From contig NW_019775969.1 in assembly GCF_001039355.2 (NCBI RefSeq), positions 724,959 to 788,958 of the forward strand: a DNA stretch of 64,000 nucleotides. The letters run 5' to 3'. Shown here piece after piece: positions 1-12,929 of the stretch. A program made the translations under genes and the position numbers. Under the pieces are notes generated by a model, which worked only from the letters and a program-made list of their open reading frames with translations, was not told the origin of the DNA and ran no database searches. Within the stretch, counting starts at the first letter, position 1; each line of letters starts with the position of its first letter. The DNA comes from Lingula anatina. Its lineage: Eukaryota > Brachiopoda > Lingulata > Lingulida > Lingulidae.

Positions 1-1394
1 TCAGGGCCTGATTTCTGCATAAGCAGCAGACTAAAGGGACTAAGCAAGTGGTTAGAACACCACAACTGGGGGGAGGGGGGCACCAAGCTGTCAAAGTAAG
101 AAGTATACTTAAAAGGAAAAAAGGGTTTAATAAGATCTGAGAAAAAAAACCTTTGGACTACAGAGAAAAAAAAACAGAAGAATATATGGAAAGGATATAC
201 ATACTTGTAAAAATGGGGTTTTGATTGCAGCATGCTATCTGTTCCGGCATGGGGGTGGGGGTGGGGGGGTGTTGGTGGGGGACAACGTGGTGCTGGGAGT
301 GCTTAGGGCACCAAGAGGCCCAAATCTGGCCCTGTTGATATTGTGTGAAGTTTTTTTCTTATCTGCATCATGACACTTTAAAGTGTTAAAGCGTCGCTCT
401 TAGCACGGTGCAGCGAATCGTTTTAAGACAATTAGATGAAGAGACGTTGCAAAATGCGCAGTTTGATGTCAACGTTTCACCGGAAATTATTTTGATAGTG
501 AAAATGGGATATGCAAATCATACGTGGGAAGTAATTGAGAGAGGAAGCAAAAATACAGAAAACACTAAATAAAAGGGCATTTTAAAGGAGTGTTGAAAAT
601 GAGAAATGAAAACTGCTTTCACATTTTTAATCCTTAAGCCTTGAGTTTGCCATACTAATTCAGGCAAAAGAGGACCAACAGTGTCATAATGCTCGTTATA
701 TGCATAAAAAGAAATTTGCATCCTGGTGCGTGAATAACGTTTGAGTTAGGTACAGAAATCTCGTGTTTGTATCATTGACATCTGAAATAAAGCACTTGCT
801 GCTGGTAGGGCGGGGTTATATAAGGTGTGACAGCACATAAAAAGCAACCAGATTGAAAATGCTACCACACATATTTGGACACTAGAGACATAGGCCTTAT
901 TAAAAGTCACTATCAGTATGCATCCCTTTTTTGATACCAACAAAGTGTACGGCCTATGGCCTACTGCTGATTCAACTAGGTTCGCAGTAGCCAATCCTCG
1001 TCCACGTTATTTAATGGATATTTTTCACTTCAGCTATGTAGTTTTATGCTAAAACTGTCAGATTGTGTACAGAGCATATTGCTTAAACTAATATTGTAAG
1101 AAAGATATAATAACTTTTGTCATATAATAGGAGGACTATTTGTGTATCAGTTCCTCATTTCCGCCATAGCTCATCACGCAAAGCGGCTTGTTATTTAGGG
1201 TGGCAACAAAGTTCCTGTACATCTCAGTCCGTTTTTTTTTTTTTTTTTTTTTTTGCAAACGTTTAGGTGGTATCACATCTGTTTCACTTACGCGTCTTTT
1301 ATTTGACTTTTATGTCTGAAGATTGAAAGAGTCGGACAAACTGTTAAAGAAAATAAATACTTTATTACGCGATCTTAAAGAACGCAGTCGTAGG

Positions 1395-1430
<36 letters not shown>

Positions 1431-2437
1431 TATGATTTGTGCACTATTGTAAATACATGTATATTACACCAAACTGTTACGCGACACATTTGGCATTGGG
1501 CAGGTACAAATGTACCTTGGTTCATTTCCCAGCAGGCACGCCATCTGCGTGTGGCAGGCATCCCGAATGACAGTGATTTGCGTCCATATGAACGCAATAG
1601 TTGACATAAAGATAGTTTAATTCAAAAGGTCTAAAGGAGGAAAAGTTTTTTCTTTAGTCTAATTATCTTTTCCCTTGTGCCAAGACGAGAGACATCTCTG
1701 TGGGACACAAAATTAAATTATGAGCCAAGGGCGATGTCACCAAATACAGTCGCTACAGGTTAACATTTAAGTCAGCTTTGCCAAATAAAGGTGATGGTTA
1801 CAGCATGCAGCTTAAATTGACTGCATGAGTTCAAAAATTGAATAAAACATTAATTCTGATCACGTTGAAATCTCCCCATTGACAATTCATAATAACAACG
1901 TACCATGTAAATAAAAAAATCAAAGTATTGCTGCCCTTTGTTCTAGGAATGGCAAAGCTACAATGGAAAATGTAACTTTGACCGTGACTTGTAGGGGGTC
2001 GAGTTTGAGATTTTGCAGAGCGATTGATATCTTTCAACAGAAGAGCAAACTTTGAAGTTAAGGTTATACAATCTCAGACCGGGTGAAATAAGCTAAAACA
2101 TTCCACTGTTCAAAGAAACTGCGAACCAATCCAAGACAGCGGTCACACACGGTAGATGGATTGATCTGACTTCACCCAAGCGAATCAATCAGGGTTTAGT
2201 TTTTGAGTAATGTTACCACTAAATGTAATGGTTTTTTGATGCCTAGACATTTACAGCTCAATCAAGATGTACCTTGTTTTTCGTTTAATGTTTATACCAC
2301 TGGGAAGTAAACTTCTGAATGAAATATATCTGAACTCCTATTTCCCCCGCAGGTCAGGGGCTTGATATTTAATGTGTTTTCGCAATCATCTGTTAGGATT
2401 GAATCAGGTTTTATCCCTCGCGGTTTCTTAATACCTG
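1..2437. other. Intergenic, no gene seen
   Basis: No coding signal with conserved-looking protein was found on either strand. The stretch holds a G-rich run near 250-290, a poly-T tract at about 1231-1253 and a (CA)n microsatellite at about 1398-1429. The short open frames across the CA tract encode only Thr-His or Val-Cys dipeptide repeats and are not genes. Confidence 0.6.
1398..1429. repeat. (CA)n microsatellite
   Basis: An uninterrupted run of about 16 CA dinucleotides, directly visible. It explains the Thr-His and Val-Cys rich open frames on the two strands here. Confidence 0.95.
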
Positions 2438-2699
2438 AAGGGATTCTTACGACTCATTTCTATTGAAACTATCAGTCTAGGTAGATAGATCTAACTCCGC
2501 GGGGACTCTCGCTGAGTGCTATGAGTTGAAATGCCTCCTCCTGGCGTCGAGTTGAATGCAGAAAAGCTGGTGATTATACTTGTACGTTGTAAACAACAGG
2601 AGGCGTATCAATCTGTAAAACTGATTGCATTCAGCAAAAGTCCCCACAGAGTTAGATCGATCTACGTAGATCGGTAGTTTCAATGGGAATGAACCCTTA
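2438..2699. mobile_element. MITE-like element with ~65-bp terminal inverted repeats
   Basis: The left arm, from ATTGAAACTATCAGTCTAGG onward, and the reverse complement of the right arm, ATTGAAACTACCGATCTACG onward, match over about 65 bases. Shared blocks include GATCTAACTC and GGGGACT. The outer ends share AAGGG followed by a TTC-containing segment, with a small indel on the left. The centre has no coding capacity. About 260 bp with long imperfect inverted repeats fits a non-autonomous DNA transposon; the superfamily is not determined and no clear target-site duplication was seen. Confidence 0.7.
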
Positions 2700-3496
2700 G
2701 TCTCATGCAGTAGGACTATATTTTGCCAGTAATGGTACACACTATCCTTTCCTGATCCTCAAAAAATTATCTTTGAGACATATGCAATTTTTGAGAAGTG
2801 TCATAAATTATACGGTCCAGAGACGAACAAGCGCCCTCTAAAACGCAAAATATGAGTTAGGAATCTCACTAAAAATATCAAAGTAAACGTTACTATACGA
2901 AAATAAACTGCATGAGTAACTTTAAGCATAAGCATAAGCAATTATACACAAGAGAATGATACATGTTACTACTATAACCCGCAGTTCTTCGCCGCCCGCG
3001 ATGAATTAAAAGTATGCAAAGTAAATCATCAAATGACAAAATCTGGAGCTTTCCCGAAAGGCATTAAGTTACAGATAGAAAAAAACTACGAGCCAACAAT
3101 ATTAAAGAAAAAACTGGCAGGAATGCCTGGTAAAAAGGTTTCCACTCATTAGTAAAACGTCTTGCCACGCAACCGAAAAAAAAAGCAATTTGCTAGAAAT
3201 ACGGAAAAAAAGGGTGACTGATAGAAAATTAAGCAACTATTTCCTCATCCTAAATAAAATGATTGCCATTAATGCGAAACTAATTATTTCATCGAGAAGG
3301 TGAACGTGAACGCGATGAGACGATATTGCAGATTGATGCGTCTGGGAATAATAAATGTTTATCATTTTACAAATCCAGAATATTACTGAGAATTAGGCGC
3401 ATGACTATGGTTAAAAAGATCCAATACCTTTTCCAATATGTTTTCTTCTTTTGATTTAGTCGGGAGGGAAGTTGAATCCACACACACACGCGCTCG

Positions 3497-3553
<57 letters not shown>

Positions 3554-6071
3554 TTCGCATGAATACTATAATGTACCACTCTTGATACTGCGGAAACTAA
3601 TTGGTTCGACCATTAAGGATGAGTCTTGTTAATACAGCTCTAAGTACCTTTAGTCAAAGTTGTGAGTGATAAATGATTAACTATAAAAAACACTTATCTG
3701 TTTCAAGGCACCTGTGTTTAGTTGACTTAATTCCCCACCTCTTAAGTGACCACGTGGGGATTGCAACTTGGCAAATTGTAAGATACAGTGTTTCTGTAGA
3801 CACATTCAGCAACAGTATGATACCTGCATGTTAAGCAAACGGACTTGTATCTTAAGAGAAACCGTACGAGAACATCTTCGGTTTCACAAAAAGGCATGTC
3901 TATGGATTAACCGGATAGCCGACTATGTAAAGTCGACTTAACAGCAATGGTCTCATAATGTTTTACGAATGGTTAAACAATTGTAAGATAGTTGTATTCC
4001 AATGGCATGAAGATGAGCAGAAATTAGTGACAAGACAACGCCTACGTCGTCACAGATCTCTTGATCGTTGTTATCATGATTGGTTGGGAGGGGGGTTCGA
4101 ACAATAATTTTAGACCTTGTTGATGATTATCTATCATCATGCGGTCACCGTAAATGTTTTGTGGGGTAAGAAGAACTGACCCCCTAGTGGTCAAAGAGTG
4201 TTGACATGAAGTTCACTATAAAAGCTTAAAAGATCATGACCATCCAATCTTCTTTGATGACTTAAATATATCGAGAGTATTTCCTAATTGGAATAATGTT
4301 GTGTGCCCTCTTAGTTAACGCTATAGCGTGCCTCACAGTTGACCGAAAATTTTAGTCTTTAAGCTAAATAAATAAATGAATAAATAAATAATGAACAATG
4401 TAAGCAACATGTTAGATTTTTCTTGAAAGTCACAGATACACCAGTTTTCAAAAAATCCTAAGATTTAAGACTTTTCGTCAAACAGGGCCAAGGAGTTGAT
4501 TCTACAAGTTTTTACTTAAGTCCTTGTCAAAAACAGAGCCAAGAAAACTGCGATCATAGGAAACCCATTGCATATGGCCTCATCACCACGACGAATGTTC
4601 AGAGAGAATTGATTTCCGAAAATGATTTCCCGTTTCCGTACTAGACATATTGTTTACTGGCCGCCAAAAGTTCATGTCCAAGACAACAAGTATCATCATC
4701 CAACAGGGAGGGCGAGCGAGATAAAAAACGATCGTATTAGCTTGAAAGAAGAGGGAAGAGAATGCGTGGAAATATAGTTCTATGAAATGATCAGATACAT
4801 GTATGAATACCATCTGCGAGCGAGGAAAGTGGCCCACGGTGATTGCTTTAAAGATCGAAATGCGAACTGATAAGGCCTTTTCGAATTATTCCAAATTTGT
4901 AGATATGAATCCCTAAAGGCTTCATTAGCTAACATTTAAAACGATGCCGAGTAACTGACTGATATCTCATAAACAAAACCTGTCAATTCATCAAAACAAC
5001 TCATGCCCACAGGAAACAACTGCAGCTTTTCTTCCTTTTCAAATCGTAATTTGAAACCTCAGGGTGGGCGCGGGTGATTCTGATGGCACAAGAAATGGAG
5101 AAGCCTTAGACATCCTGCAGGTTTACATAACATGGAGCACATCATTATAACGCTCATTTTCGTTACGAGAACAAGATCCAAGTTGCTTTAAGTCTGAGTT
5201 TATTATATTTTATCACTGATTTAGAACGCATGATTAATTACAGCGTAGCACTGCTCATTGTCAATGATTCTAATTTATTGTGAAAGAGATGAAGTCAAAA
5301 CCCTGGCAGATACGACTGTTGTTAAAAAGGTCATAAATTGGTAAGACTGATTTATCCTAGGGATCCTCCGAAGTAATAGGTATCATCTTCTTTTAATCAA
5401 CCTCTCAATGCTCCCACTTTATGAGCCTGATTTTGTTACTTTTAGTATCTCTGACTAGATTTATATGATGGCATGCTGTTCTTTAAGAGCAGGTGTGTTC
5501 ATTTCTTGTAAAACATGATTCAAATGATGTAAATGACATTCGAGGGTTCAGAACAGTATGTGCATCTTTGCAAAATCTCTTTTTGACGGCTAGTAGGCAA
5601 AATGAGCAAGTCGTCTAGAGATTTTGGCCACATATGCTATCTCTGCATGTGGGCCTGCATGTACAATATCTCACATTCTCACATTTTCGATTCTTGAATG
5701 CTTCTACATATTTCCGTTTTTATTTTTTTCTGCTCCTTGGTCTCCGTTACTTTGAAGTTTGCGTGCTGTGTTAACAATGTATCTACTGGCGTGATGGTGA
5801 TGGCATTTATTATTGGCACATAGACAAGGCACTCGCCTGTTTGCCTATTGTGTAACGGCGGTAACTTGTATCCTTTTGTGTATGTCTTTGTTGGGTCATT
5901 ACACAAAAAAAATGAGCATTGAGTCACGTCAGTGACGCGCGAGTCTTGAGTAATATTTGTACAACTATCTTATATCACTTTTAAATTATTGTTTATTTAT
6001 TTCCATATCGGAAGGTACTGTACTATAGAGCAGTGGAAATGTGTGACTCACCGCCCTGACTAAAATGTTTG

Positions 6072-6102
<31 letters not shown>

Positions 6103-7900
6103 TAGTCCTGCTCTAATAGTGTAACTGTCTACAGCTACCTTCTTGATGGGTCTTTTACTTTGTTTGTGTGGTTCTAAATTTGTTTTGTTTTTATGCAGAG
6201 TTTATTATCCGTGTCTTTTTAAGATATGTCTAAGCATTTGTCTGCTGTTTCCATCCATAAGTGATCAAATAGGAATAAGAAGTAGACAATATAATTTGTT
6301 CCATCTGTCCTGAATAAACAGCAAGCACGAAAAATCCATCAGTATTGATATTAGCAGCATCATTATGTGAGAAAATGTGACGTAAATTATGAAAAGGTTT
6401 TACGCCCTTTCAAAAACGGTGATAATGTACGAGTATTACTATTCATTACACATTCGCTTTGTTTGGTAAAAATGCGGGTTCCTTTCAAAAACCAGCAAGA
6501 TCGTGTTATTTTATACGAAAGTGTTCTTTTTAATGGCGAGTACATTGTGGTCAACTGCAGATGTGTTACAACACAATGGGTCTAAGTAAATACATTCTTA
6601 TGTCTGACTACCTCAACAAATGTCTGTGGTAATAACGACTTAAGTGTCGGATGCAGATGTTTTGTGCAGATTTGAAGCCCTTTGTAATAGGTAAATTATG
6701 AAATAAAAACGAAAAACGAACAAAGAAGGCAACCTTAGAGGATTCCTGAACTTTTTAATGCCACGTTTCGCCGTGCTCGGTTATATCACAATGCGCACGG
6801 GAATTTTCTTCAGAATCATGATGATAAGAACGCTGATCATAAAATTTGTGTTAAGCTTGCTTTTAATTCACACAATGAGCTTTAGCTAGCAAAATTGCAC
6901 TTTATTTATGGAAATTTCAAAACCTTTCCCATAATTGACAAGATATGTGCCGGAGGACGAACCACTGTGCTCACCTTGCTTGAACTCAGTCAACAAGCAT
7001 GGATGTCCGAATGTTTACAAAATACCAACGAGTGCAAGTACAGTGAAAACTTTTATTTAGTCTGACTTTTATTTGATACAATAAATACAGCTACATTATT
7101 CAGAAATATGCTATGCAGTAAAATTAAACTTTTCTTTCTCATGTAACTTTTTGGTAGCATACCGCTTGCAATTCTATGGGTCATAGGTCAGCCCTTGGAA
7201 CTGCATAGAGCAACTGGCAATTTCAATGAGTGCTATACCTTTTAAAAGGAAATAATACATCATGTATTTCATATCAATTGCGTTAAATTCTCTTGTCACT
7301 CATTTCCCCCTGAATATGCAATCTGATGTTTGCGTTTTATTTGTCCCAGTAACAAGTTTTAGCATTCATGCATTGGCACTTGCAAATGAGGATGCCTGAT
7401 GATTTGACAAGAAAAGAGAAGTGCTCCTGGACAGCCGATAGGATTTCGCGTGATGGTTGATTTCCAAAATCAACCATCCCCACTCTCTGAAATGCTGATT
7501 GTTAAGACCATATTCTAGTGAAATATTGCACGTCTGTCACGAAATTGCGCTTTTATCGCGCCTAGAAATCAGACTCGAACACCAGATAACAACAACATTT
7601 TAATTGATATGTACGATGTATTAAACTAAACTACAATCATGGCAAATATCATAATATCATATCACAAAAACACCCAAAGAGCTATCACACTTAAGCCTAT
7701 AGCACTTTTTTACGTATTTAAGAGAAATCACTTTTACGCACACTAACGTAAGCTGCACGTTACATTTGTGTCGTACACGTTTCGAGCACGCACACAAACC
7801 TGGTTTACATTTGCATAAGTGGGGGTGGGGGGATAAAGAAATTGAACATGTTCAGATTTTTCAGTGTATATGAGCTTGAGAGTCATAAGTAACCCATACG
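2700..7900. other. Intergenic, microsatellites and no firm gene
   Basis: This region contains a long (CA)n tract (3487-3552), an (AAAT)n run near 4368-4391 and a poly-T tract near 6068-6101. One open frame near 6340-6480 has weak ligand-gated-channel resemblance and is treated as a separate finding. Nothing else reads as a protein-coding exon. Confidence 0.5.
3487..3552. repeat. (CA)n microsatellite, long
   Basis: About 25 CA units, preceded by a CG-containing imperfect portion (ACGCGCTCGCACG). Directly visible. Confidence 0.95.
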
Positions 7901-7939
7901 CAAAAGTGAGGCTTAAGGTACATTGCAGTACGCGGTTCA

Positions 7940-8570
7940 TACGGTAGTCGGTAAAGCCAGCGTATGTGACGTAATGCTGACGAACGAGTTACATATCTCT
8001 AACGATTGATAAACGTATGTTAATGTATGTCTGGCGTATATTAACGTATCCCTTGCGTATATCAGCGTATGCCGAACTGATTTAATGTATATCTGATGCA
8101 TGTTTGGCGTATGGAAAATGTACATGTATCCCTTGCGTTTTGTAATATGTGGTATAAACAGAGGTCTCTGTCCACAGCCTCATCACAGCGGTTCCAGACA
8201 GAGATACTGGAAGTACCTGTTTCTTAACACCAATATGATCTTTTCAATGTTCAAAGTTATGAACCGTAGAACGATACAAATCCGTTATTGTAAGGCTCAC
8301 ATACGTTGCTCGTACACATATACGGTGCTCGTACGCTCATATACGGTACTCGTGCGCCCGTTCGCAGTACTCATACGTTGATATACGCCACACTTGCGAT
8401 GACATACGTTAAGATACGCTCGTATACGTTATGCACACGCAATGCAGACGCAAGTCGTACGATGCAAATGCGCTACAAAGGAAAAGGGTGATTTCGCTCG
8501 CCCAAAGATGCACGTATAATCGATTTCACATAAGACACTCGTACGAGACTTAATACGCTAGAGTGTGACA
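7940..8570. repeat. Degenerate CGTAT/ATACG phased repeat region, arms in opposite orientation
   Basis: From about 7965 to 8150 the motif CGTAT recurs at roughly 10-base steps, often as GCGTATATTAACGTATC. From about 8290 to 8430 the complement ATACG recurs with similar spacing. The two arms are in inverse orientation around a centre near 8160-8280, so the block may be a large palindromic transposon-like element. The right edge reads as CTCTGTCACACTCTAGCG on the minus strand. Several short open frames here are products of the repeat and are not genes. Confidence 0.55.
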
Positions 8571-11500
8571 GAGCCTTTAGCTACTGATATATTATTATCT
8601 CCGATCCACAGTATTGTTCGATCGTGCCGTGTGCACAGGTGCAGTAAGTCTGCACTTGTTGATGGAACGTTCGCTCAGGAAGAAGCTCAGTTTTCAACTT
8701 TGCAATGGAATCGAGCACCGGAATTGCGCACGCTCGTAATCACAAACATAGAATTCTTTTGAGAGAAGCAGATATAATAACAGCAGTCATCTCTGTCTAT
8801 CTGGAAACATGTTCGTATTAGCTTCTTTGACCTTCGTGTGGTTGGTAATAAAAACGATCCCAAAAAAAGAACGTTATTAATGTAACGCTGTGTCTGTATA
8901 GATATAATATGGCAGAACCCCACACGCAAATGCAAATTGAGAAAATGCCGTCGTAAAGAAGCCTATTTATTTCATAGCTATGCGGGAGACTTATTTGTTA
9001 TAATTTTTTTTCAATTTGGTAAACGCACACTACCAGCTCATAGACATTTACGACTGCAGGGATGAGAAAATATTATTTTCTTCTGATTGAAAAGGACTAA
9101 GCCTCACGGACTCCATTTTTTTAGATTAAACGACCTCAAAGCTAAGGTCCTCGTGTCCGCTGGGCGATTCTCTTATGAAGAAACATAAATGGACGTAGTT
9201 GATTTAAATGCCTGTGCGGTACAATTGCTTCCGTCGGTAATAAAAACCTGGGGATGATCATGATTCTTCTCGTTTATTGGAAGAACGGTAGTGTGTTTAA
9301 AAACTGGCCCTCTAAGAAACCAGTAAGTCCTCAGTAATAAGGTTATTAAATGTCTTTGCAAAGATGTAAGTAGTTAACATCCGTATACAACCCTGCAATA
9401 GTGAAGTATTTGAGGCAGTGTGCTTTTCAGCTTCACTGTGTAAAAGATATCAGCTTAGCAACCTATCAATCCTCACAAGTACTGGACTGGGAGTTTTTAC
9501 CTATAAACTGATAAAAACACACCTGACGGCTTGAATGCAGTTTGCCGGTCGTGACTTCATCTCAATGACGACGTATATAAGAACTGCATTACAAATCGCA
9601 AACACATGTTAGACGGTTGGATATCGGTGATCACTGACACTCATCTACACGTTGTGAAATTGTGGAAATAATATTTAAAATTGCTCACATGCCAGAACCG
9701 CTTTGCAAATTGAAACGGTCGAACATTATTTGTTTTAACATGGAAATTTATTAATATGTGCAATCTGATAATGGGAAATTCCATTCACGGATATCAACAC
9801 AAGGCATGAAGCCTTCCTAAATTGCTATGCGCCGTTTTCGAGGATGATGGGTATTCACTGTGACTTTTCCTGAGTCATAGAAAGGTTTCAGACACGCTTC
9901 TTTTTATTCTGAAAAGGCAAAAGCAGTATTCAAACATCATTTTGACAGGCTTGTAATTAACATTTGCAATTTACATTTATTTTTATGTACTGGACATGTT
10001 GCTTGGGTTCTCCTGGATATTCAAAATATTTCCTACAGCAAAAGTCAGAATTTTTCTTCTTCTCTCAATTGCCTTTTGCATTAACAGGGCGCTGTGGTAA
10101 AAAAAAAGCTCAAAGTAAACTAGTGTCTCAGAAATACGCACCTCCCCAGGGTTTATTTGTAATATATAAGAAAATTGAATGGGGATGTTGTTATAATGTT
10201 CCTGTATAGCCTGTTCCCCCGAGAACATAACTACTGTTAGGAAAGTCCTGAGGTCAATGAACTGACCCGGTGGTCAGTAAGGAATATAAATTCTATCAGG
10301 CCCGACGGCAAGAACGGTTTGGGGGGAGGGGGTCAAAAGGACCGGTCCTTTGGCTACAAAAAATGTACACTTTGAATCCAAGTGTAGGGCTATGCTATTG
10401 CAAAAGTTGTGTCATCAAAGGGGAATTTTTTTCAAAAGGTCCACTTTTTTGGAAAAAGACCTCCTTTCCCTTTAAAATTGTAAGGTACTGGGCTGGTCTT
10501 CCTCTCTTTATGAATATATGATTAGAAGTTTGCGCAAAGCAGATTGGATCGAGCGGCAACGTGGGTCCAGCCACACGTTTGTCAACTAAAGAAAACAGCA
10601 GAGCAATGGCAACCTCTTGTAGCAAACGGTTTGAAATAGACTGCAATCTCTTTCATTAGGAGATAGTTGTGAGATGGCTGTGTGTGTGAACGCGACTTCA
10701 TGAGTTTTGCACCTGATGCCCCCGATCAGCGTTTCAAACAAATAGCACAAAGGCTTTCTTTTGGTCTCCAGTGGCGATTTGCATGAAGAAACTAATACAG
10801 AATCTGGGAAATTATTCCGGGAAAGTACTTCAGACAGTGTGATAGAGTAGTAACGTGACGAAGTGCATTTCCCATTAGACCAATCGAGTGTTTTCTTTTA
10901 CTTCAGTTGTACTTCTACACCTGGGTTTCTCTTTGATATACAGTGTGAGTGTTATTTTACGTACTTTTAACATTTTTTCTGTTGACTTATCTCATCAAAG
11001 ATTGCGTAAAGGTATTTTGTTCACTGAAACTCAAAGCAGGCGTAAAAGAGCCTTGAGGGACTGCAAATTGCAAATTTCCTCACATCGATTGTGACATGAA
11101 TGAAATTATCTTGATGAGATTTTTTCCAAGAAGAGATAGGAAAATGTAGACAATTTGGTCAAATATAATTGAGACTGAAAATTTTGTCATCCCCAAGTGG
11201 GTAACAATTTTAATAACAGTATTTCTACCTTTAGTTGACTGATTGAGATGGCGAATCCCCCCAAAATACAGATCAGATCCTGTGTGTCAAAATAACAGAT
11301 AAATGATTTGCATAGATTGTATGTTATACCGTATATCACAAATCAAGAACAAATTGTCTTGGGACTTAGAAAAGCGTGAAAACTCTTTAAAAAGACACGA
11401 CAGCAGCTGGCACATGAAATAAGGGACAAACGACATTATTGTCGAAAGGCAACCCTGGATCAGAAAGAAATCCAAAATGATGATTCCGCTATTTGGACAC

Positions 11501-12084
11501 TCACATCTTCTAAGTAGGCCCTAATGGCCTCCTTATACAGTGTATGACCAAAGCATCTTTTAGCGCTCAAAAGTAATGTTTTATATATCCTCTCCTGCCA
11601 GCAGGTGATAGGTCAATGGCCCTTGATGACCAGATTATACCACAAAATTGCGCATTCATCATGGGCTGTCTTTTTATCTATTTTGCTATCAATTATATAG
11701 AATGGATCTTCATCAATTGCTGTCACCGTTTGTTGAAGTGTCGTGATACCTATCAGTCCGTGCCGTAGATTTCTCATTCCAAAGGAGAAGTTTACATTGC
11801 GCGTATTCTTTCGGGTTTTTTTTTTTTAAGCAGATGGGATGACTCAAAAATGCAGTGCGGTTAAGAATTCTCAGCTGCAGAACGCAGACAACAATTTCAC
11901 CGTGTTTTAACGACAGCATTTCGAGATGGCGGGAAATGAATGGCAAAGAATTATAATTTGGAGAAAACAGAGTGCTATAGAAAAATTGGATTTAGAACGA
12001 ATTTAGCCCAAGGATCAGCGACAAATGACCAAAAGATATTGTTTTCTAGATAGCCTTGTAGCTCGCTAAGAGTACAATTAAGTA
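8571..12084. other. Intergenic, no gene seen
   Basis: No exon-like protein signal was found. A G-run and C/T-rich patch at 10310-10480 gives an open frame without recognisable domains. The rest is unique-looking AT-rich sequence. Confidence 0.5.
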
Positions 12085-12265
12085 ACTTGGGCTGCCTTCA
12101 CAACCAGTTGATTGGCGGGCTAACTATGGATTAACGCCTCCCACGCTCTCCGTCCTAGCAGGGGCATAGCAATTAAGTCTGGGCACGCTTTCAATTGGGT
12201 AGCGCCATATTTGATCCGCGGACTAGTTAGTCGGCGGATTAACTGGTTGTGAATACGGCCCAAGT
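12085..12265. mobile_element. MITE-like element, 'GATCAAATATGGC' family, copy 1
   Basis: The left end ACTTGGGCTGCCTTCACAAC and the reverse complement of the right end ACTTGGGCCGTATTCACAAC pair closely, followed by CAGTTGATTGGC versus CAGTTAATCCGC. Total length is about 181 bp and it is non-coding. On the minus strand it contains CCGCGGATCAAATATGGCGC, a block also found in the elements at 45517-45685 and 51027-51193. A non-autonomous DNA transposon is the best reading. Confidence 0.75.
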
Positions 12266-12929
12266 CGATGAAGGTTGGGCAGTTATGACAATCCCGTACG
12301 GGTTTAACTTTGAATTTGTTGGATAGTTCGATGTAGTTTTTTCCAATGATCTAAATTTCGTAACAATCTCCAACGGATAATTGGGTTGCCCAGGCTTTGT
12401 TTTTTAGATCGACTTTGCTTCTCTTTGCAGATGCAACCGGAAAATGTTATTACAGAATTACCGATAACAGGCTCCCAGTGAGGAGAGTGTGAACCGTGTG
12501 AAAAACGCATCATCACCCACTCAGACCATCGGCGAAATAACTAGTAAGGTGGATATTTTTTATAAGAGAATTCTCAGCGGTCATAGAGATACCAGCCATC
12601 AGTGATTACTTCCTGCCCCAGTTCTCATTCACGGAAAACAGAAGTATTCCAATGCTGTTTACCTAATAGCTTGGAGATTGCTGTGGGCTGCTCAACTCTT
12701 TGACGGTGTGCCAGTCGGACGTGATGAATTGATAAAGAATGCATTGAGATTTTGAATCTGCCTTTTAAATGTTTTGGACTTGAACATTTTTATTTCTGTG
12801 TGGTACTGTAGTGTACTTTTCCACTGAAGCCGATAGTAACTGCTTACTTGCCAATTTTCAAAATACGTGGTTAAGTTACAGGACTGGTGTGATACTGTGA
12901 ATTAACTACAAATCAAACACGTTGTCAAG
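12266..12929. promoter_or_regulatory. Upstream region of the GPCR gene
   Basis: About 660 bases between the MITE-like element and the receptor start. No TATA box or splice acceptor could be assigned with confidence. The sequence directly before the start, CACGTTGTCAAGATGG, gives a usable initiation context. A 5' untranslated exon further left cannot be excluded. Confidence 0.3.

Noticed and set aside
1310-1604. Open frames of 93-95 codons on both strands
   Set aside because: They are produced by the CA microsatellite; no other protein features.
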